Part shown: piece by piece, positions 15,345-24,216 of the stretch
Numbering within the stretch: position 1 is the stretch's first letter
How the letters are laid out: every line of letters begins with the position of its first letter
Notes under the pieces: generated by a model
Database searches by the model: none
What the model saw: only the letters and a program-made list of their open reading frames with translations
Told to the model about the DNA's origin: nothing
Program-made: the position numbers and the translations under genes
Assembly: GCA_900765105.1 (NCBI GenBank)
Contig: CAAFQM010000004.1
Location: 1-33,738 of the forward strand
Direction of reading: 5' to 3'
DNA length: 33,738 bases
From: an uncultured Faecalibacterium sp.
GTDB taxonomy: Bacteria > Bacillota > Clostridia > Oscillospirales > Ruminococcaceae

Positions 15345-15710
15345 ATGAAACATATCACTGTCAATAAAAACTATAAAATGCTTGGCACTGCGCGCGCATT
15401 GCGTCGCAACCTGACACCACAGGAACACAGGTTATGGTATATATTTCTGCGTGATTATCCTGTAAAAATCTACAAACAACGGATCATTGAATCCTTTGTC
15501 GTTGACTTTTATTGTGCGCAAGCACGGCTTGTGATCGAGCTGGACGGCTCTCAACACTATACTGAGCAGGGCAAGGCTTATGACGCCGAACGAAGTGCAG
15601 TTCTTGAACAGTATGGACTGTTGGTTCTCCGTTTTGCAAACAACGACGTGGACAACCATTTTGATGCCGTCTGCGCACAGATACATCGTATCATTCAAAG
15701 CAGACTTTAA
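15345..15710 (+). CDS. DUF559 family protein (endonuclease-like fold)
   Basis: A 121-residue protein. It matches the DUF559 pattern: ARALRRNLTPQEHRLWYIFLRDYP, then KQRIIESFVVDFYC, LVIELDGSQHY and a late LRFANNDVDNHFDAVC. The VVDFYC - VIELDG arrangement is the acidic core of a very-short-patch-repair/PD-(D/E)XK-like nuclease fold, so a DNA nicking or cleaving activity is plausible but not shown. ATG 15345 has AAAGGA upstream; the frame stays open back into repeat copy A, which is unlikely to be coding. The gene is visibly AT-richer than the aro genes on both sides and has nothing to do with the pathway, so it looks inserted together with the repeat. Confidence 0.8.
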   Translation: MKHITVNKNYKMLGTARALRRNLTPQEHRLWYIFLRDYPVKIYKQRIIESFVVDFYCAQARLVIELDGSQHYTEQGKAYDAERSAVLEQYGLLVLRFANNDVDNHFDAVCAQIHRIIQSRL

Positions 15711-15739
15711 TCTTAAAAACAGGAAAGGAACAAGCTCTC

Positions 15740-16756
15740 ATGATCATCTCCACCAAGAAAGGCACCCCGAAGGACGAACTGGAAAAGATCGTTGACAAAT
15801 TCGAGCATCAGGGCCTGGACGTGACCCTCATCACCGGCAAGGACTACAACGTGTTCGGCCTTGTGGGTGACACCACCAAGATCGACGAGCGCGACGTGCT
15901 GGCCAACCCCTGGATCGACAACGTGACCCGCGTGTCTGCCCCCTATAAGCGCGCCAACCGCCTGTTCCACCCGGCCGATTCGGTCATCGACTGCGGCGGC
16001 GTGAAGATCGGCGGCAAGGAAAAGATCGCCGTCATGGCAGGCCCCTGCAGCATCGAGGGTGCCGAGCAGGCTCTGCGCATTGCACAGGGGGTCAAGGCCG
16101 GCGGCGCGGCCCTGTTCCGCGGCGGCGCTTACAAGCCCCGCACCTCTCCCTACTCCTTCCAGGGTCTGGAGACCGAGGGCATTCTGGACATGGTAAAGGC
16201 CCGCGAGGCTACCGGTATGCCCATCGTCTCCGAGCTGATGAGCGAGGACCGCATCCCCGAATTTGAGGAGTATGTGGACGTGGTGCAGATCGGCGCCCGC
16301 AACATGCAGAACTTCCAGCTGCTCAAGGCCGTGGGCAAGATGCACAAGCCCGTGCTGCTCAAGCGCGGCCTGTGCAACACCATCGAAGAGTGGATCATGA
16401 GTGCCGAGTACATCATGGCCGGCGGCAACGAGCAGGTCATCTTCTGCGAGCGCGGCATCCGTACCTTCGAGAAGTACACCCGCAATACGCTGGACCTGTC
16501 CGCAGTGCCCATCATCCACGAAAAGACTCCCCTGCCCATCATCGTGGACCCCAGCCACGCCACCGGCAAGGCCAATCTCGTCGAGCCGATGATGATCGCC
16601 GCTGTGGCCGCCGGTGCCGACGGTCTGGAAGTGGAAGTGCACTACGACCCCCAGCACGCATGGAGCGACGGTGCCCAGTGCCTGACCCCCGACAGCTTTG
16701 CACAGGCCATGGCCAAGTGCCGTCAGGTCGCATGGGCCATCGGCCGCGATATGTAA
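15740..16756 (+). CDS. aroF: 3-deoxy-7-phosphoheptulonate (DAHP) synthase
   Basis: A 338-residue enzyme that starts the shikimate pathway by joining PEP and erythrose 4-phosphate. It is the type I-beta form: residues 1-70 form a ferredoxin-like/ACT-like regulatory domain (IISTKKGTPKDELEKIV), and the barrel follows with AGPCSIE (metal-binding Cys), FRGGAYKPRTSPYSFQG, IGARNMQN, VLLKRG, IFCERGIRTFE and DPSHATGK (metal-binding His). The N-terminal domain usually mediates feedback by an aromatic product. AGGAAAGGA lies upstream of ATG 15740. It is separated from the upstream aro genes by the repeat and the DUF559 gene. The symbol aroF follows common usage for this form. Confidence 0.93.
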   Translation: MIISTKKGTPKDELEKIVDKFEHQGLDVTLITGKDYNVFGLVGDTTKIDERDVLANPWIDNVTRVSAPYKRANRLFHPADSVIDCGGVKIGGKEKIAVMAGPCSIEGAEQALRIAQGVKAGGAALFRGGAYKPRTSPYSFQGLETEGILDMVKAREATGMPIVSELMSEDRIPEFEEYVDVVQIGARNMQNFQLLKAVGKMHKPVLLKRGLCNTIEEWIMSAEYIMAGGNEQVIFCERGIRTFEKYTRNTLDLSAVPIIHEKTPLPIIVDPSHATGKANLVEPMMIAAVAAGADGLEVEVHYDPQHAWSDGAQCLTPDSFAQAMAKCRQVAWAIGRDM

Positions 16757-16762
16757 CGGCCT

Positions 16763-18037
16763 ATGCTGGTAACCATTCATTCTTCCCGCCCCATCGGCGG
16801 GAGCATCACAGCTCCGCCCAGCAAGAGCATGGCGCACCGGGCGGTGCTCTGCGCGGCCCTTGCCAAAGGGCGCAGCCGCATCACCAATCTGGAGTTCAGC
16901 AAGGATATCTCCGCCACCTTGTCTGCCGCCGGGCAGCTGTGTGCCCGGGTACACACCGGTACGTCAGATGCCGAGGTGGAAGGGCTTGGCCGGTTCGAAA
17001 CCGTCACCGCGCCGGTGGACTGCTGCGAAAGCGGCAGCACCCTGCGCTTTCTCATCCCCATCGCCAGCCTGACCGGGCAGTCAGTCACCTTTACCGGCCG
17101 GGGACGGCTGATGGAGCGCCCGCAATCGGTATACGAAGCGTTATACCGGGAGCAGGGTCTGCGTTTTGAGCCGTCTTCTGTCGGTCTGACTGTAGAGGGC
17201 GCGCTGACGCCCGGTGAATACGAACTGGCGGGCAATGTGTCCAGCCAGTTCATCAGCGGACTGCTGTTCGCGCTGCCGCTGCTTTCCGGCGGCAGTACCC
17301 TGCACCTCATCCCGCCGGTGGAGAGCCGCAGCTACATCGACATGACCCGCTCGGTGCAGGCCGCTTTCGGCGTGGAAAGCCGCTGGCTGGATGACACCAC
17401 CCTCGCCATCCCGGGCGGACAACGCTATCATTCCTGTGATTACACCGTGGAAGGTGATTACAGTCAGGCGGCCTTCCCGGCTGTGCTGGGTGCCGTGTGC
17501 GGCGGCGTGACCATCGCCGGGCTTTCCCCGGAAACACTGCAGGGCGACGCGGCCATTCTGGACATCCTGCGCCGGTGCGGAGCAAAATTCACCCGCACCG
17601 AGCAGGGCATCGCCTTCGAAAAGGCCCCGCTGCACGGCGTGGACATCGACCTCGCCGACTGTCCGGACCTCGGCCCCGTGCTGATGGTTCTGGGGCTGCT
17701 GTGCGAGGGCGCCACGGTCATCCGCAACGCCGAACGTCTGCGCCTGAAGGAGAGCGACCGCATCGCGGCCATGGAGCAGGAACTGCGTGCGGTCGGCGGC
17801 GTGCTGGAAAGCGAAGGCGGCACTATCACTGTGCAGGGCTGCACAGGCAAACTGCACGCACCGGCTGCCCCGCTGCACGGCCACAACGACCACCGGGTTG
17901 TCATGAGCCTTGCGGTGCTGAGCGCAGCCGCCGGGCTGCCCCTGACCGTGGACGATGCCGAGGCCATCACAAAAAGCTGGCCGAACTTTTTTGAAGCCAT
18001 CAAGCCCTTGGGCGCGGAGGTGGAATATGCTGGATAA
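16763..18037 (+). CDS. aroA: 3-phosphoshikimate 1-carboxyvinyltransferase (EPSP synthase)
   Basis: A 424-residue enzyme that adds the PEP enolpyruvyl group to shikimate 3-phosphate. Motifs: APPSKSMAHRAVLCAAL at the PEP/shikimate site, CESGSTLRFLIPIA, GRLMERP, GNVSSQFISGLLFALPLL, VEGDYSQAAF, RLRLKESDRIAAM and GHNDHRVVMSLAVL. It has a normal two-domain length. Six bases follow the DAHP synthase stop and no clear ribosome site is seen, so translation is probably coupled. Its last codons overlap tyrA by 11 bases. Confidence 0.94.
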   Translation: MLVTIHSSRPIGGSITAPPSKSMAHRAVLCAALAKGRSRITNLEFSKDISATLSAAGQLCARVHTGTSDAEVEGLGRFETVTAPVDCCESGSTLRFLIPIASLTGQSVTFTGRGRLMERPQSVYEALYREQGLRFEPSSVGLTVEGALTPGEYELAGNVSSQFISGLLFALPLLSGGSTLHLIPPVESRSYIDMTRSVQAAFGVESRWLDDTTLAIPGGQRYHSCDYTVEGDYSQAAFPAVLGAVCGGVTIAGLSPETLQGDAAILDILRRCGAKFTRTEQGIAFEKAPLHGVDIDLADCPDLGPVLMVLGLLCEGATVIRNAERLRLKESDRIAAMEQELRAVGGVLESEGGTITVQGCTGKLHAPAAPLHGHNDHRVVMSLAVLSAAAGLPLTVDDAEAITKSWPNFFEAIKPLGAEVEYAG

Positions 18038-18890
18038 AACAAAACGTTATCTCATTGTGGGCCTTGGCCTGCTGGGCGGCAAGTACGCCATGGAGCTGAC
18101 GAAAGCCGGGTTCCATGTGGACGGCATCAACCGCAGTGAGGGGCATCTGCAGTACGCCCTCGGCCACGGCTACATTGCCAGCGGCAAGACCCATGATTTT
18201 GAAGACCTGGTCTCGCAGGCCGACCACATCATCTTCGGTCTGTACCCCACGGCGCTGCTGGAATGGTTCAAGACCTACGGCCATCTCCTCAAGCCCGGCT
18301 GCATCTTTACCGATGTATCCGGCGTCAAGACCGGCCTTGTGGAGCCGGTGCAGGCCATGTGCCCGGCGGGCGTGGAGTTCATTGCCAGCCACCCCATGGC
18401 AGGCCGTGAAACTTCCAGTGTAGAACATGCCGCCGAGGTGAATTTTGCCCCGGCCAACTTCATCATCACGCCGACGGACAAAAACACTCCTGAGGCCATC
18501 CAGTGGGCAAAAGAGCTGGCCGAAGTGCTGGGCTTCCACCACATCTGCACCCTGACCGTGCAGGAGCACGACAAAATGATCGGCTATGTGAGCCAGCTGT
18601 GCCACGCCATCGCTGTGAGCCTGATGTGCGCCAACGACAATACTTCGCTGTGCGAGTACACCGGTGACTCCTTCCGCGATTTGACCCGCATTGCACGCAT
18701 CAACGACAAAATGTGGGCAGAACTGTTTTTGTGGAACAAGGAGAACCTCATCAGCGAGATCGACCAGTTCGGCGCTGCTCTGCAGGAGATGCGCGCCGCC
18801 ATGGTGGCTGACGACCGGGATAAGCTGGAAGAGATGTTCCGCCTGTCCACCCAGCGCCGTGCAGCATTTGACAAAAAGCTGCCGGAATAA
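18027..18890 (+). CDS. tyrA: Prephenate dehydrogenase
   Basis: A 287-residue NAD-dependent enzyme that turns prephenate into 4-hydroxyphenylpyruvate, the precursor of tyrosine. The dinucleotide fold is at the start (YLIVGLGLLGGKYAMEL), followed by FTDVSGVKTGLV, ASHPMAGRE and, in the helical dimer domain, QEHDKMIGYVSQLCHAIA with the family's catalytic-region histidine. There is no chorismate mutase or ACT domain, so this is the short monofunctional form. The ATG at 18027 has GGAGG seven bases upstream within aroA. Confidence 0.92.
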   Translation: MLDKTKRYLIVGLGLLGGKYAMELTKAGFHVDGINRSEGHLQYALGHGYIASGKTHDFEDLVSQADHIIFGLYPTALLEWFKTYGHLLKPGCIFTDVSGVKTGLVEPVQAMCPAGVEFIASHPMAGRETSSVEHAAEVNFAPANFIITPTDKNTPEAIQWAKELAEVLGFHHICTLTVQEHDKMIGYVSQLCHAIAVSLMCANDNTSLCEYTGDSFRDLTRIARINDKMWAELFLWNKENLISEIDQFGAALQEMRAAMVADDRDKLEEMFRLSTQRRAAFDKKLPE

Positions 18891-18911
18891 TCTGTGAGCG
18901 GAGGTGTCCCC

Positions 18912-19868
18912 ATGCCCAAGCAGGAAGGCCAGAAATCCAAGTTGTTGACCCTTTTGCATATCTTTGAGCAAAAGACCGACGAGAACCACCGGCTCAACGT
19001 GCCGCAGCTGGTGCAGCTGCTGGAGCAGCAGAACATCCTTGCCGAGCGCAAGAGCATCTACAGCGACATCGAAACACTGCGCAGTCTGGGCTACGACATC
19101 CAGCTGCAGCGGGGCCGGGGCGGCGGCTACTGGCTGGCCGGACGCACCTTTGAGCTTTCGGAGCTGAAGCTTCTGGTGGACGCCGTGCAGTCCAGTAAGG
19201 TGGTCTCTGCCAGCACCAGCAGCAGGCTCATCCACAAGCTGGAAGCCCTCTGTTCCGACTACGAAGGCATCCAGCTGCAGCGTCAGGTGTATGTCGATGG
19301 CCGTCCCAAAAGCGACAGCAAAACCCTGCTGTACAGCATCGACGCACTGCACAGCGCCATCAACGCGGGCAAGATGGTGAAGTTCCGCTACAAGGACGGC
19401 ACCCGCACGGTCAGCCCGTGGCAGCTGGCGTGGGAAGGCGGCTGCTACTATCTCATCGCCTATCAGGACGAAAAGGCCCCCGCCAACATCCGCAACTACC
19501 GGGTGGACCGCATGTCCGGCGTGACCGTGCTGGACACGCCCCGCCGGGGCAGGGCAGAGTTCCGCCAGTTCGACCTGCCCGCCTACCTGCGCAAGCACTT
19601 CAACATGTATGGCGGGCCGGAACACCGGGTCACCCTGCGGTGCACCGCCGACATGGAGGCCGCCATGCGGGACCGCTTTGGCAAGACGCCGACCTTTATC
19701 CCGGAAAGCGACGGCACCCATTTTCATTTTGACGTGCCGGTGTGCGTCAGCCCGCAGTTCTACGGCTGGGTATGCGGCTTTTCCGGAAAAGTAGAAGTGA
19801 CATCTCCCGCCGAGGTCCGGCAGGGGATGCGGGACGCAGCCAAAACGCTGGCGAAACTGCATAAATAA
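18912..19868 (+). CDS. WYL-domain transcriptional regulator
   Basis: A 318-residue regulator. Residues 8-75 form a DeoR-like winged helix (KLLTLLHIFEQKTDENHRLN, ERKSIYSDIETLRSLGYDI, RGRGGGYWLAG). A linker follows, then a WYL domain at about 150-225 (SPWQLAWEGGCYYLIAY, then IRNYRVDRM), and a C-terminal WCX-like extension. WYL domains bind nucleotides, nucleic acid or small ligands. It is the last gene of the aro cluster, 21 bases after tyrA, with GGAGG before ATG 18912. Control of aromatic synthesis is the simplest idea but rests only on position. Confidence 0.87.
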   Translation: MPKQEGQKSKLLTLLHIFEQKTDENHRLNVPQLVQLLEQQNILAERKSIYSDIETLRSLGYDIQLQRGRGGGYWLAGRTFELSELKLLVDAVQSSKVVSASTSSRLIHKLEALCSDYEGIQLQRQVYVDGRPKSDSKTLLYSIDALHSAINAGKMVKFRYKDGTRTVSPWQLAWEGGCYYLIAYQDEKAPANIRNYRVDRMSGVTVLDTPRRGRAEFRQFDLPAYLRKHFNMYGGPEHRVTLRCTADMEAAMRDRFGKTPTFIPESDGTHFHFDVPVCVSPQFYGWVCGFSGKVEVTSPAEVRQGMRDAAKTLAKLHK

Positions 19869-19911
19869 AACAAGGGGCTACTGCTATTCCGCGCAGTGGT
19901 CCCTTGTTTTT
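19868..19911 (+). terminator. Terminator at the end of the aro cluster
   Basis: A long stem AAACAAGGG-CTACTGC / GCAGTGG-CCCTTGTTT ending in a T-run, starting at the stop codon of the WYL gene. Confidence 0.88.
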
Positions 19912-19917
19912 AACTTC

Positions 19918-20054
19918 CTCGCCCTCTCAGTCACCTTCGGTGACAGCTCCCCCAGAGTGGGAGCCTTTGGCAGTCCACGCAGACTTCATCTTTATGCCAA
20001 GGCCTCTCCCTTTGGGAGAGGTGGCATTGCGTAAGCAATGACGGAGAGGGCGAG
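19918..20054 (+). repeat. Hairpin-rich repeat element, copy B
   Basis: 137 bp bounded by CTCGCCCTCTC / GAGAGGGCGAG, same orientation as copy A. Internal stems: GTCACC/GGTGAC, CTCCC/GGGAG, CCTCTCCC/GGGAGAGG and CATTGC/GCAATG. The right half (GCCAAGGCCTCTCCCTTTGG onward) is nearly identical to copy A. It lies between the convergent WYL and AAA genes. No target duplication is obvious. Confidence 0.82.
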
Positions 20055-20078
20055 GTTGCTTTTCTTTTTACTGATTTT

Positions 20079-22118
20079 TTATTCCTCAAACTCCAGATCA
20101 CTGGGCAGGATCAGATCCAGCTCGGCGGCGGGTTCCGCTACAAGGCGGCGGCTCTGGTTGAAGATGGCCTTTTCCAGCGTGTTGCGGGCAAGGCGGCCGT
20201 TGCCGGCTGTGCGGCTGTCCAGCGCCTGACGGCGCTTGTAGTAGCCCAGCAGCGGGAAGGTACAGCTCTCGGCAAGGCGGTAGCCCTTGCCCTTTGCCAG
20301 CACGGCGGTGATGTCCAGCAGCTCGTCGGCGGTGTAATCCGGGAACTCGATCTTGTTCGGGAAGCGGCTGGCAAGGCCGCTGTTGGCGGTGAGGAAGGTT
20401 TCCATCTCTTTGGTATAGCCCGCCAGAATGACCACCAGCTCGTCCCGGTGGTCCTCCATGCCCTTGACAAGGGTGTCGATGGCTTCCAGCCCGAAGCTGT
20501 CCTGTTCGCCGCGGTAGAGGCTGTAGGCCTCATCGATGAACAGCACGCCGCCCAGCGCACTCTCGATGACGCTGTTGGTCAGCGGGGCGGTGTGGCCGGT
20601 GTAGCGGCCTACAAGGTCGCCTCGGCTCACCTCCACCAGCTGGCCGCCCCCCAGCGCGCCGATGGCCTTGAGGTACTTTGCCACCAGCCGGGCAATGGTG
20701 GTCTTGCCGGTGCCAGGATTGCCGGTGAAGATCATGTGCATGGACAGGCTGGCCGTCTTGAAGCCTGCCGCTGCCCGGCGCTGCTGCACCTGCAGGTTGT
20801 CGGCCAGACCGAACACATATTCCTTGACCGGGGCAAGACCCACAAGATCGTTCAGCTCAGCGCGGATCTCATCCACTGCGCCGGTATACTCGGCGGGCAG
20901 CAGGGCGAACAGCTCGCTCTCCGGCCCGTCGTTCAGCCGGAACCACACGCCGTCCGGCTTTGCGGTCAGGCTGACCGTGCCGGAAAGCTTTACATCGGTC
21001 TGCAGGCAGTATTCGCTCAGGGCGCGGAAAATGCGGCCGCAGGCTTCCGCCAATCCGGCCGCGCCCTTTTCCTTCGAGCACTGGGCAGCCACATAGTCCC
21101 GCACATCTGCCCCGGCGGAAAGGGTCAGGCCGAGGCGGGTGCTCACCTTCTGGGCCAGAGCGTTCAGCTGCTGCGCTGCCAGCGCGGCAAGATCCTCGCG
21201 GGCAAAGGGTGCAGTTGTACACACATCGCCCACAGCTGCCACAAACGGTGCGCCGAATTTATCGGCCAGCGCGTCCCGGCCCTTGCGGGAGAAGAAGATG
21301 AGGTACTTGCCGCAGGGGGTGATGCTGCTCACGGCACCCGGGGCAAGCGCCGTGCCGGCATCCACCAGAATGCCCTCTTTATTCACCAGATACCGGCTGG
21401 AAAGGGGCGCATTGCCCCTGACCGCGAGGTCAGACAACGTCTTGAGGAAGCCCGGGTAGCAGCTTTCGTAATGCTCAAAGATCACGATCTCGCCGGGGGC
21501 GTGGAGGGCGGCATACAGATCCTGTAAAAACAGCTTTTCTGCACCGGAATTGCCGTAAAGCGCCAGATCCATCACCGCCGTTTTGTCGTTCTGCAAAAGG
21601 CCGCGGGCCGCCATGATGCGGGCGGTTTCTTCCAGCGCAAAATGCCGTCCGGTGCCCGGCCCGCCGCTGATGAGGATCACGTTCCGGGCGGCGGGGCGCT
21701 CGGTGCCCAGCACAAAGGGACGGCGCATGGCACGCACTACGCTGTCCACAAAAGCGTCCTGCCCGAGGACGGTCTTTTTCACCTCGGCGGCAAGGCCCTC
21801 AAAGCTGCCCAGATGCTCGGCAGGCACATCGGCCGTTCCCTTTGCCAGCAGGCCGTCATCCTCCATATCCCGCACAAGCCGCCGGGAGTCATCCAGCGCC
21901 GCGCGGGCGGCCGTGTCCTGCTGTTTCAGGCGGGCATTCTGCTGCTTGAGCAGTTCATCCAGCTGCTTCTGATTTTCCAGCAATGCGGCGTTCAGGTCTG
22001 CCGGGGCGGAAGCACCCGGCTTTGCTTCAGGCCTGGCCGGGCTGCCGCCGAAGCGCGGCCGCCCGCCCGCGCCGAACACGCCGTTCATAAGGTTTTCCCA
22101 ATCGTCGGTATATGCCAT
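20079..22118 (-). CDS. Two-domain AAA+ ATPase, CbbX/SpoVK-like C-terminal domain
   Basis: A 679-residue protein. Residues 40-85 are a Gln-rich coiled coil. About 105-330 form a first AAA+ domain of ClpA/B-like type, starting VLGQDAFVDSVVRAM; its Walker A reads GGPGTGRH with Arg158 in place of the essential Lys, and Walker B is IVIFEHYE, so this domain is probably inactive for ATP hydrolysis. About 425-679 form a CbbX/SpoVK/EccA-like AAA+ domain with intact GNPGTGKTTIAR (Lys472), GVLFIDEAYSL and the arginine region SGLASRFPNKI. Such ATPases remodel proteins: rubisco activase CbbX, sporulation SpoVK, type VII secretion EccA. No partner is adjacent, so the target is unknown. Start ATG 22118 has CGGAGG upstream and a strong promoter. 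Confidence 0.85.
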   Translation of the reverse strand: MAYTDDWENLMNGVFGAGGRPRFGGSPARPEAKPGASAPADLNAALLENQKQLDELLKQQNARLKQQDTAARAALDDSRRLVRDMEDDGLLAKGTADVPAEHLGSFEGLAAEVKKTVLGQDAFVDSVVRAMRRPFVLGTERPAARNVILISGGPGTGRHFALEETARIMAARGLLQNDKTAVMDLALYGNSGAEKLFLQDLYAALHAPGEIVIFEHYESCYPGFLKTLSDLAVRGNAPLSSRYLVNKEGILVDAGTALAPGAVSSITPCGKYLIFFSRKGRDALADKFGAPFVAAVGDVCTTAPFAREDLAALAAQQLNALAQKVSTRLGLTLSAGADVRDYVAAQCSKEKGAAGLAEACGRIFRALSEYCLQTDVKLSGTVSLTAKPDGVWFRLNDGPESELFALLPAEYTGAVDEIRAELNDLVGLAPVKEYVFGLADNLQVQQRRAAAGFKTASLSMHMIFTGNPGTGKTTIARLVAKYLKAIGALGGGQLVEVSRGDLVGRYTGHTAPLTNSVIESALGGVLFIDEAYSLYRGEQDSFGLEAIDTLVKGMEDHRDELVVILAGYTKEMETFLTANSGLASRFPNKIEFPDYTADELLDITAVLAKGKGYRLAESCTFPLLGYYKRRQALDSRTAGNGRLARNTLEKAIFNQSRRLVAEPAAELDLILPSDLEFEE

Positions 22119-22149
22119 GGTTTTGCCCTCCGTCGGATCGTTTTCTTCC

Positions 22150-22178
22150 AGTATAGAGCAGGCAGGGCGGTTTTGCAA
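22150..22178 (-). promoter_or_regulatory. Promoter of the AAA+ ATPase gene
   Basis: On the minus strand TTGCAA, a 17-base spacer and TATACT. Confidence 0.7.
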
Positions 22179-22185
22179 TTCCCTC

Positions 22186-22214
22186 TTGCAAAATACACGG
22201 CAGTTGTTTACACT
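22186..22214 (+). promoter_or_regulatory. Promoter of the pullulanase gene
   Basis: TTGCAA, a 17-base spacer and TACACT. It begins eight bases beyond the -35 box of the divergent promoter, so the two may compete for RNA polymerase. Confidence 0.5.
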
Positions 22215-22251
22215 TATTTTATAGGAAATTCGTAAGAAGGAATGACGGAAT

Positions 22252-24210
22252 ATGTGCGCAGCAACCCCCGCCGAACGCAAGGCTCTGTTTGAAAGCGACG
22301 CCTTTGCCCGGCAGACTACCTATACCGGCCCTCTGGGGCAGGAATACTCCCTCGCCGGTACCCGGCTGCGGCTGTGGGCACCCACCGCCCAGAGCGTGGC
22401 TGTGAACCTCTACCGCAAGGGCAACAGCAGCGCCGCCATGGGTACCCTGCCGATGGAGCGCGGCCCGCAGGGCGTGTGGAGCATCTGGCTGCCCGGCGAC
22501 CAGCACGGCCGGTACTATACCTATACGGTCACAGCGGACGGCGTGAGCCGCAAGACCATCGACCCTTACGCCCGGGCGGCGGGAGTCAACGGGCAGCGCG
22601 GCATGATCGTGGACCTCGGCCGCACCGACCCGCCCGGCTGGGAGCGGGATGTGCGCCCGGTGATCCTGCCCAGCCAACGGGCTGTGTGGGAGGTGAGCGT
22701 GCGGGACTTTTCGCAGGACGCTGCCAGCGGTGTGCGCCCGGCGTGGCGCGGCAAGTTCATGGCCTTTACCCAGCAGAACACCACCCTGCACGGCGACGGC
22801 ATCCACCCCACCTGCCTGAACTACCTCAAGCGGCTGGGAGTGAAGTACGTCCAGCTGATGCCCATCTTCGATTTCGGCAGCGTGGACGAGGCAAAGCCCC
22901 TGATGCGCCAGTACAACTGGGGCTACGACCCCACCAACTACAACATCCCGGAGGGCAGCTACTCCACCGACCCCACCCGGGGCGAGGTGCGCATCCGGGA
23001 ATGCAAGGAGATGATCGCCGCTCTGCACGCGGCAGGCATCGGCGTGGTGATGGATGTGGTGTATAACCATATGTACCGCAACGAAAACCCGCTGAACGAC
23101 ACCGTGCCCTGCTATTTCTTCCGCCAGAACGAGGACGGCAGTTTTTCCAACGGCAGCGGCTGCGGCAACGAGTTTGCCAGCGAGCGGGTGATGGCCCGGC
23201 GCTATATGATCGACTCCATCCTCTACTGGGCGCAGGAGTACCACATCGACGGTTTCCGGTTCGACCTGATGGGGCTGTACGATGTGGAGACCATCAACGC
23301 GGTGCGCGCCGCGCTGGACCGCCTGCCCGGCGGGCGGGATATCCTGATGTACGGCGAGCCGTGGCAGGGCGGCGGCAGCCAGCTGCACCGGTACGAAGCC
23401 AACAAAGCCAATCTCGCCATGCTGGACGAGCGGGTGGGCATCTTCTGCGACAACACCCGCGACGCCATCAAGGGCGGCTGCTTCGATGCCCGGGAGCCGG
23501 GCTATGTGGAGGGCAAGCCCGGCAGCTTCTGGGACATCGGCGCGGCTGTGGCGGCGTGGTGCCGCAGCGACCGGCTGCCGCCCCACGCCCCGGGGCAGAT
23601 CGTGAGCTACGTTTCGGCACACGACAACTTCACCCTCTGGGACAAGCTGCTGCTGGTGCGGCACGAAAAGCCCGAGTTCACCGCATCCGACCCGGTGGCG
23701 CTGGCGCAGAACCGGCTGGCGGCGGGCATCTACCTGACCAGCTTCGGCCTGCCCTTTTTACAGGCGGGCGAGGAGTTTGCCCGCACCAAAAAGGGCGTGG
23801 GCAACAGCTACCGTTCCTCGCCCGCGCTGAACCGGCTGGACTGGAACCGCGCCGAGCAGTATCACCATCTGGTGGACTATTACCGGGGCCTGCTGGCGCT
23901 GCGGGCCAGGTTCCCGCGGCTGGGCGGAGCCGACCGCAATGCCCCGGACGCGCTGCAGTTCTTCTCGCTGGAGCAGCCCCTTGTGGGCTGGGCCCTGCCC
24001 GCCCAGTGGGGCGACGGCGCCGCGTGGGGCGCGCTGTGCGTATTCTACAACCCCACCGATACCAGCCAAACTGTTCCGCTGCCCGGCGGGCGGTGGCAGC
24101 TGCTGAGCGATGGCACCTCGTCCAGCCTGTGGCGCGGCCCTGCAAGGGTGTACGAGCACGAAGCTGTGCTCATGCCTTACAGCGCAACCATCTTCGGGCA
24201 GATCGGATAA
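22252..24210 (+). CDS. pulA: Type I pullulanase (GH13 alpha-1,6-glucosidase)
   Basis: A 652-residue debranching enzyme that hydrolyses alpha-1,6 bonds in pullulan, glycogen or starch fragments. An N-terminal CBM48-like domain (about 25-115, LRLWAPTAQSVAVNLY) is followed by the GH13 barrel: the type I pullulanase signature YNWGYDP at 221-227, DVVYNHMY, GFRFDLMG with nucleophile Asp338, YGEPW with acid/base Glu369, and SAHDN with Asp458. There is no signal peptide, so it acts in the cytoplasm, probably on stored glycogen or imported oligosaccharides. The start has AAGAAGGAA upstream. It shares an intergenic promoter region with the AAA gene and ends in a strong terminator. Confidence 0.92.
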   Translation: MCAATPAERKALFESDAFARQTTYTGPLGQEYSLAGTRLRLWAPTAQSVAVNLYRKGNSSAAMGTLPMERGPQGVWSIWLPGDQHGRYYTYTVTADGVSRKTIDPYARAAGVNGQRGMIVDLGRTDPPGWERDVRPVILPSQRAVWEVSVRDFSQDAASGVRPAWRGKFMAFTQQNTTLHGDGIHPTCLNYLKRLGVKYVQLMPIFDFGSVDEAKPLMRQYNWGYDPTNYNIPEGSYSTDPTRGEVRIRECKEMIAALHAAGIGVVMDVVYNHMYRNENPLNDTVPCYFFRQNEDGSFSNGSGCGNEFASERVMARRYMIDSILYWAQEYHIDGFRFDLMGLYDVETINAVRAALDRLPGGRDILMYGEPWQGGGSQLHRYEANKANLAMLDERVGIFCDNTRDAIKGGCFDAREPGYVEGKPGSFWDIGAAVAAWCRSDRLPPHAPGQIVSYVSAHDNFTLWDKLLLVRHEKPEFTASDPVALAQNRLAAGIYLTSFGLPFLQAGEEFARTKKGVGNSYRSSPALNRLDWNRAEQYHHLVDYYRGLLALRARFPRLGGADRNAPDALQFFSLEQPLVGWALPAQWGDGAAWGALCVFYNPTDTSQTVPLPGGRWQLLSDGTSSSLWRGPARVYEHEAVLMPYSATIFGQIG

Positions 24211-24216
24211 AACAGC

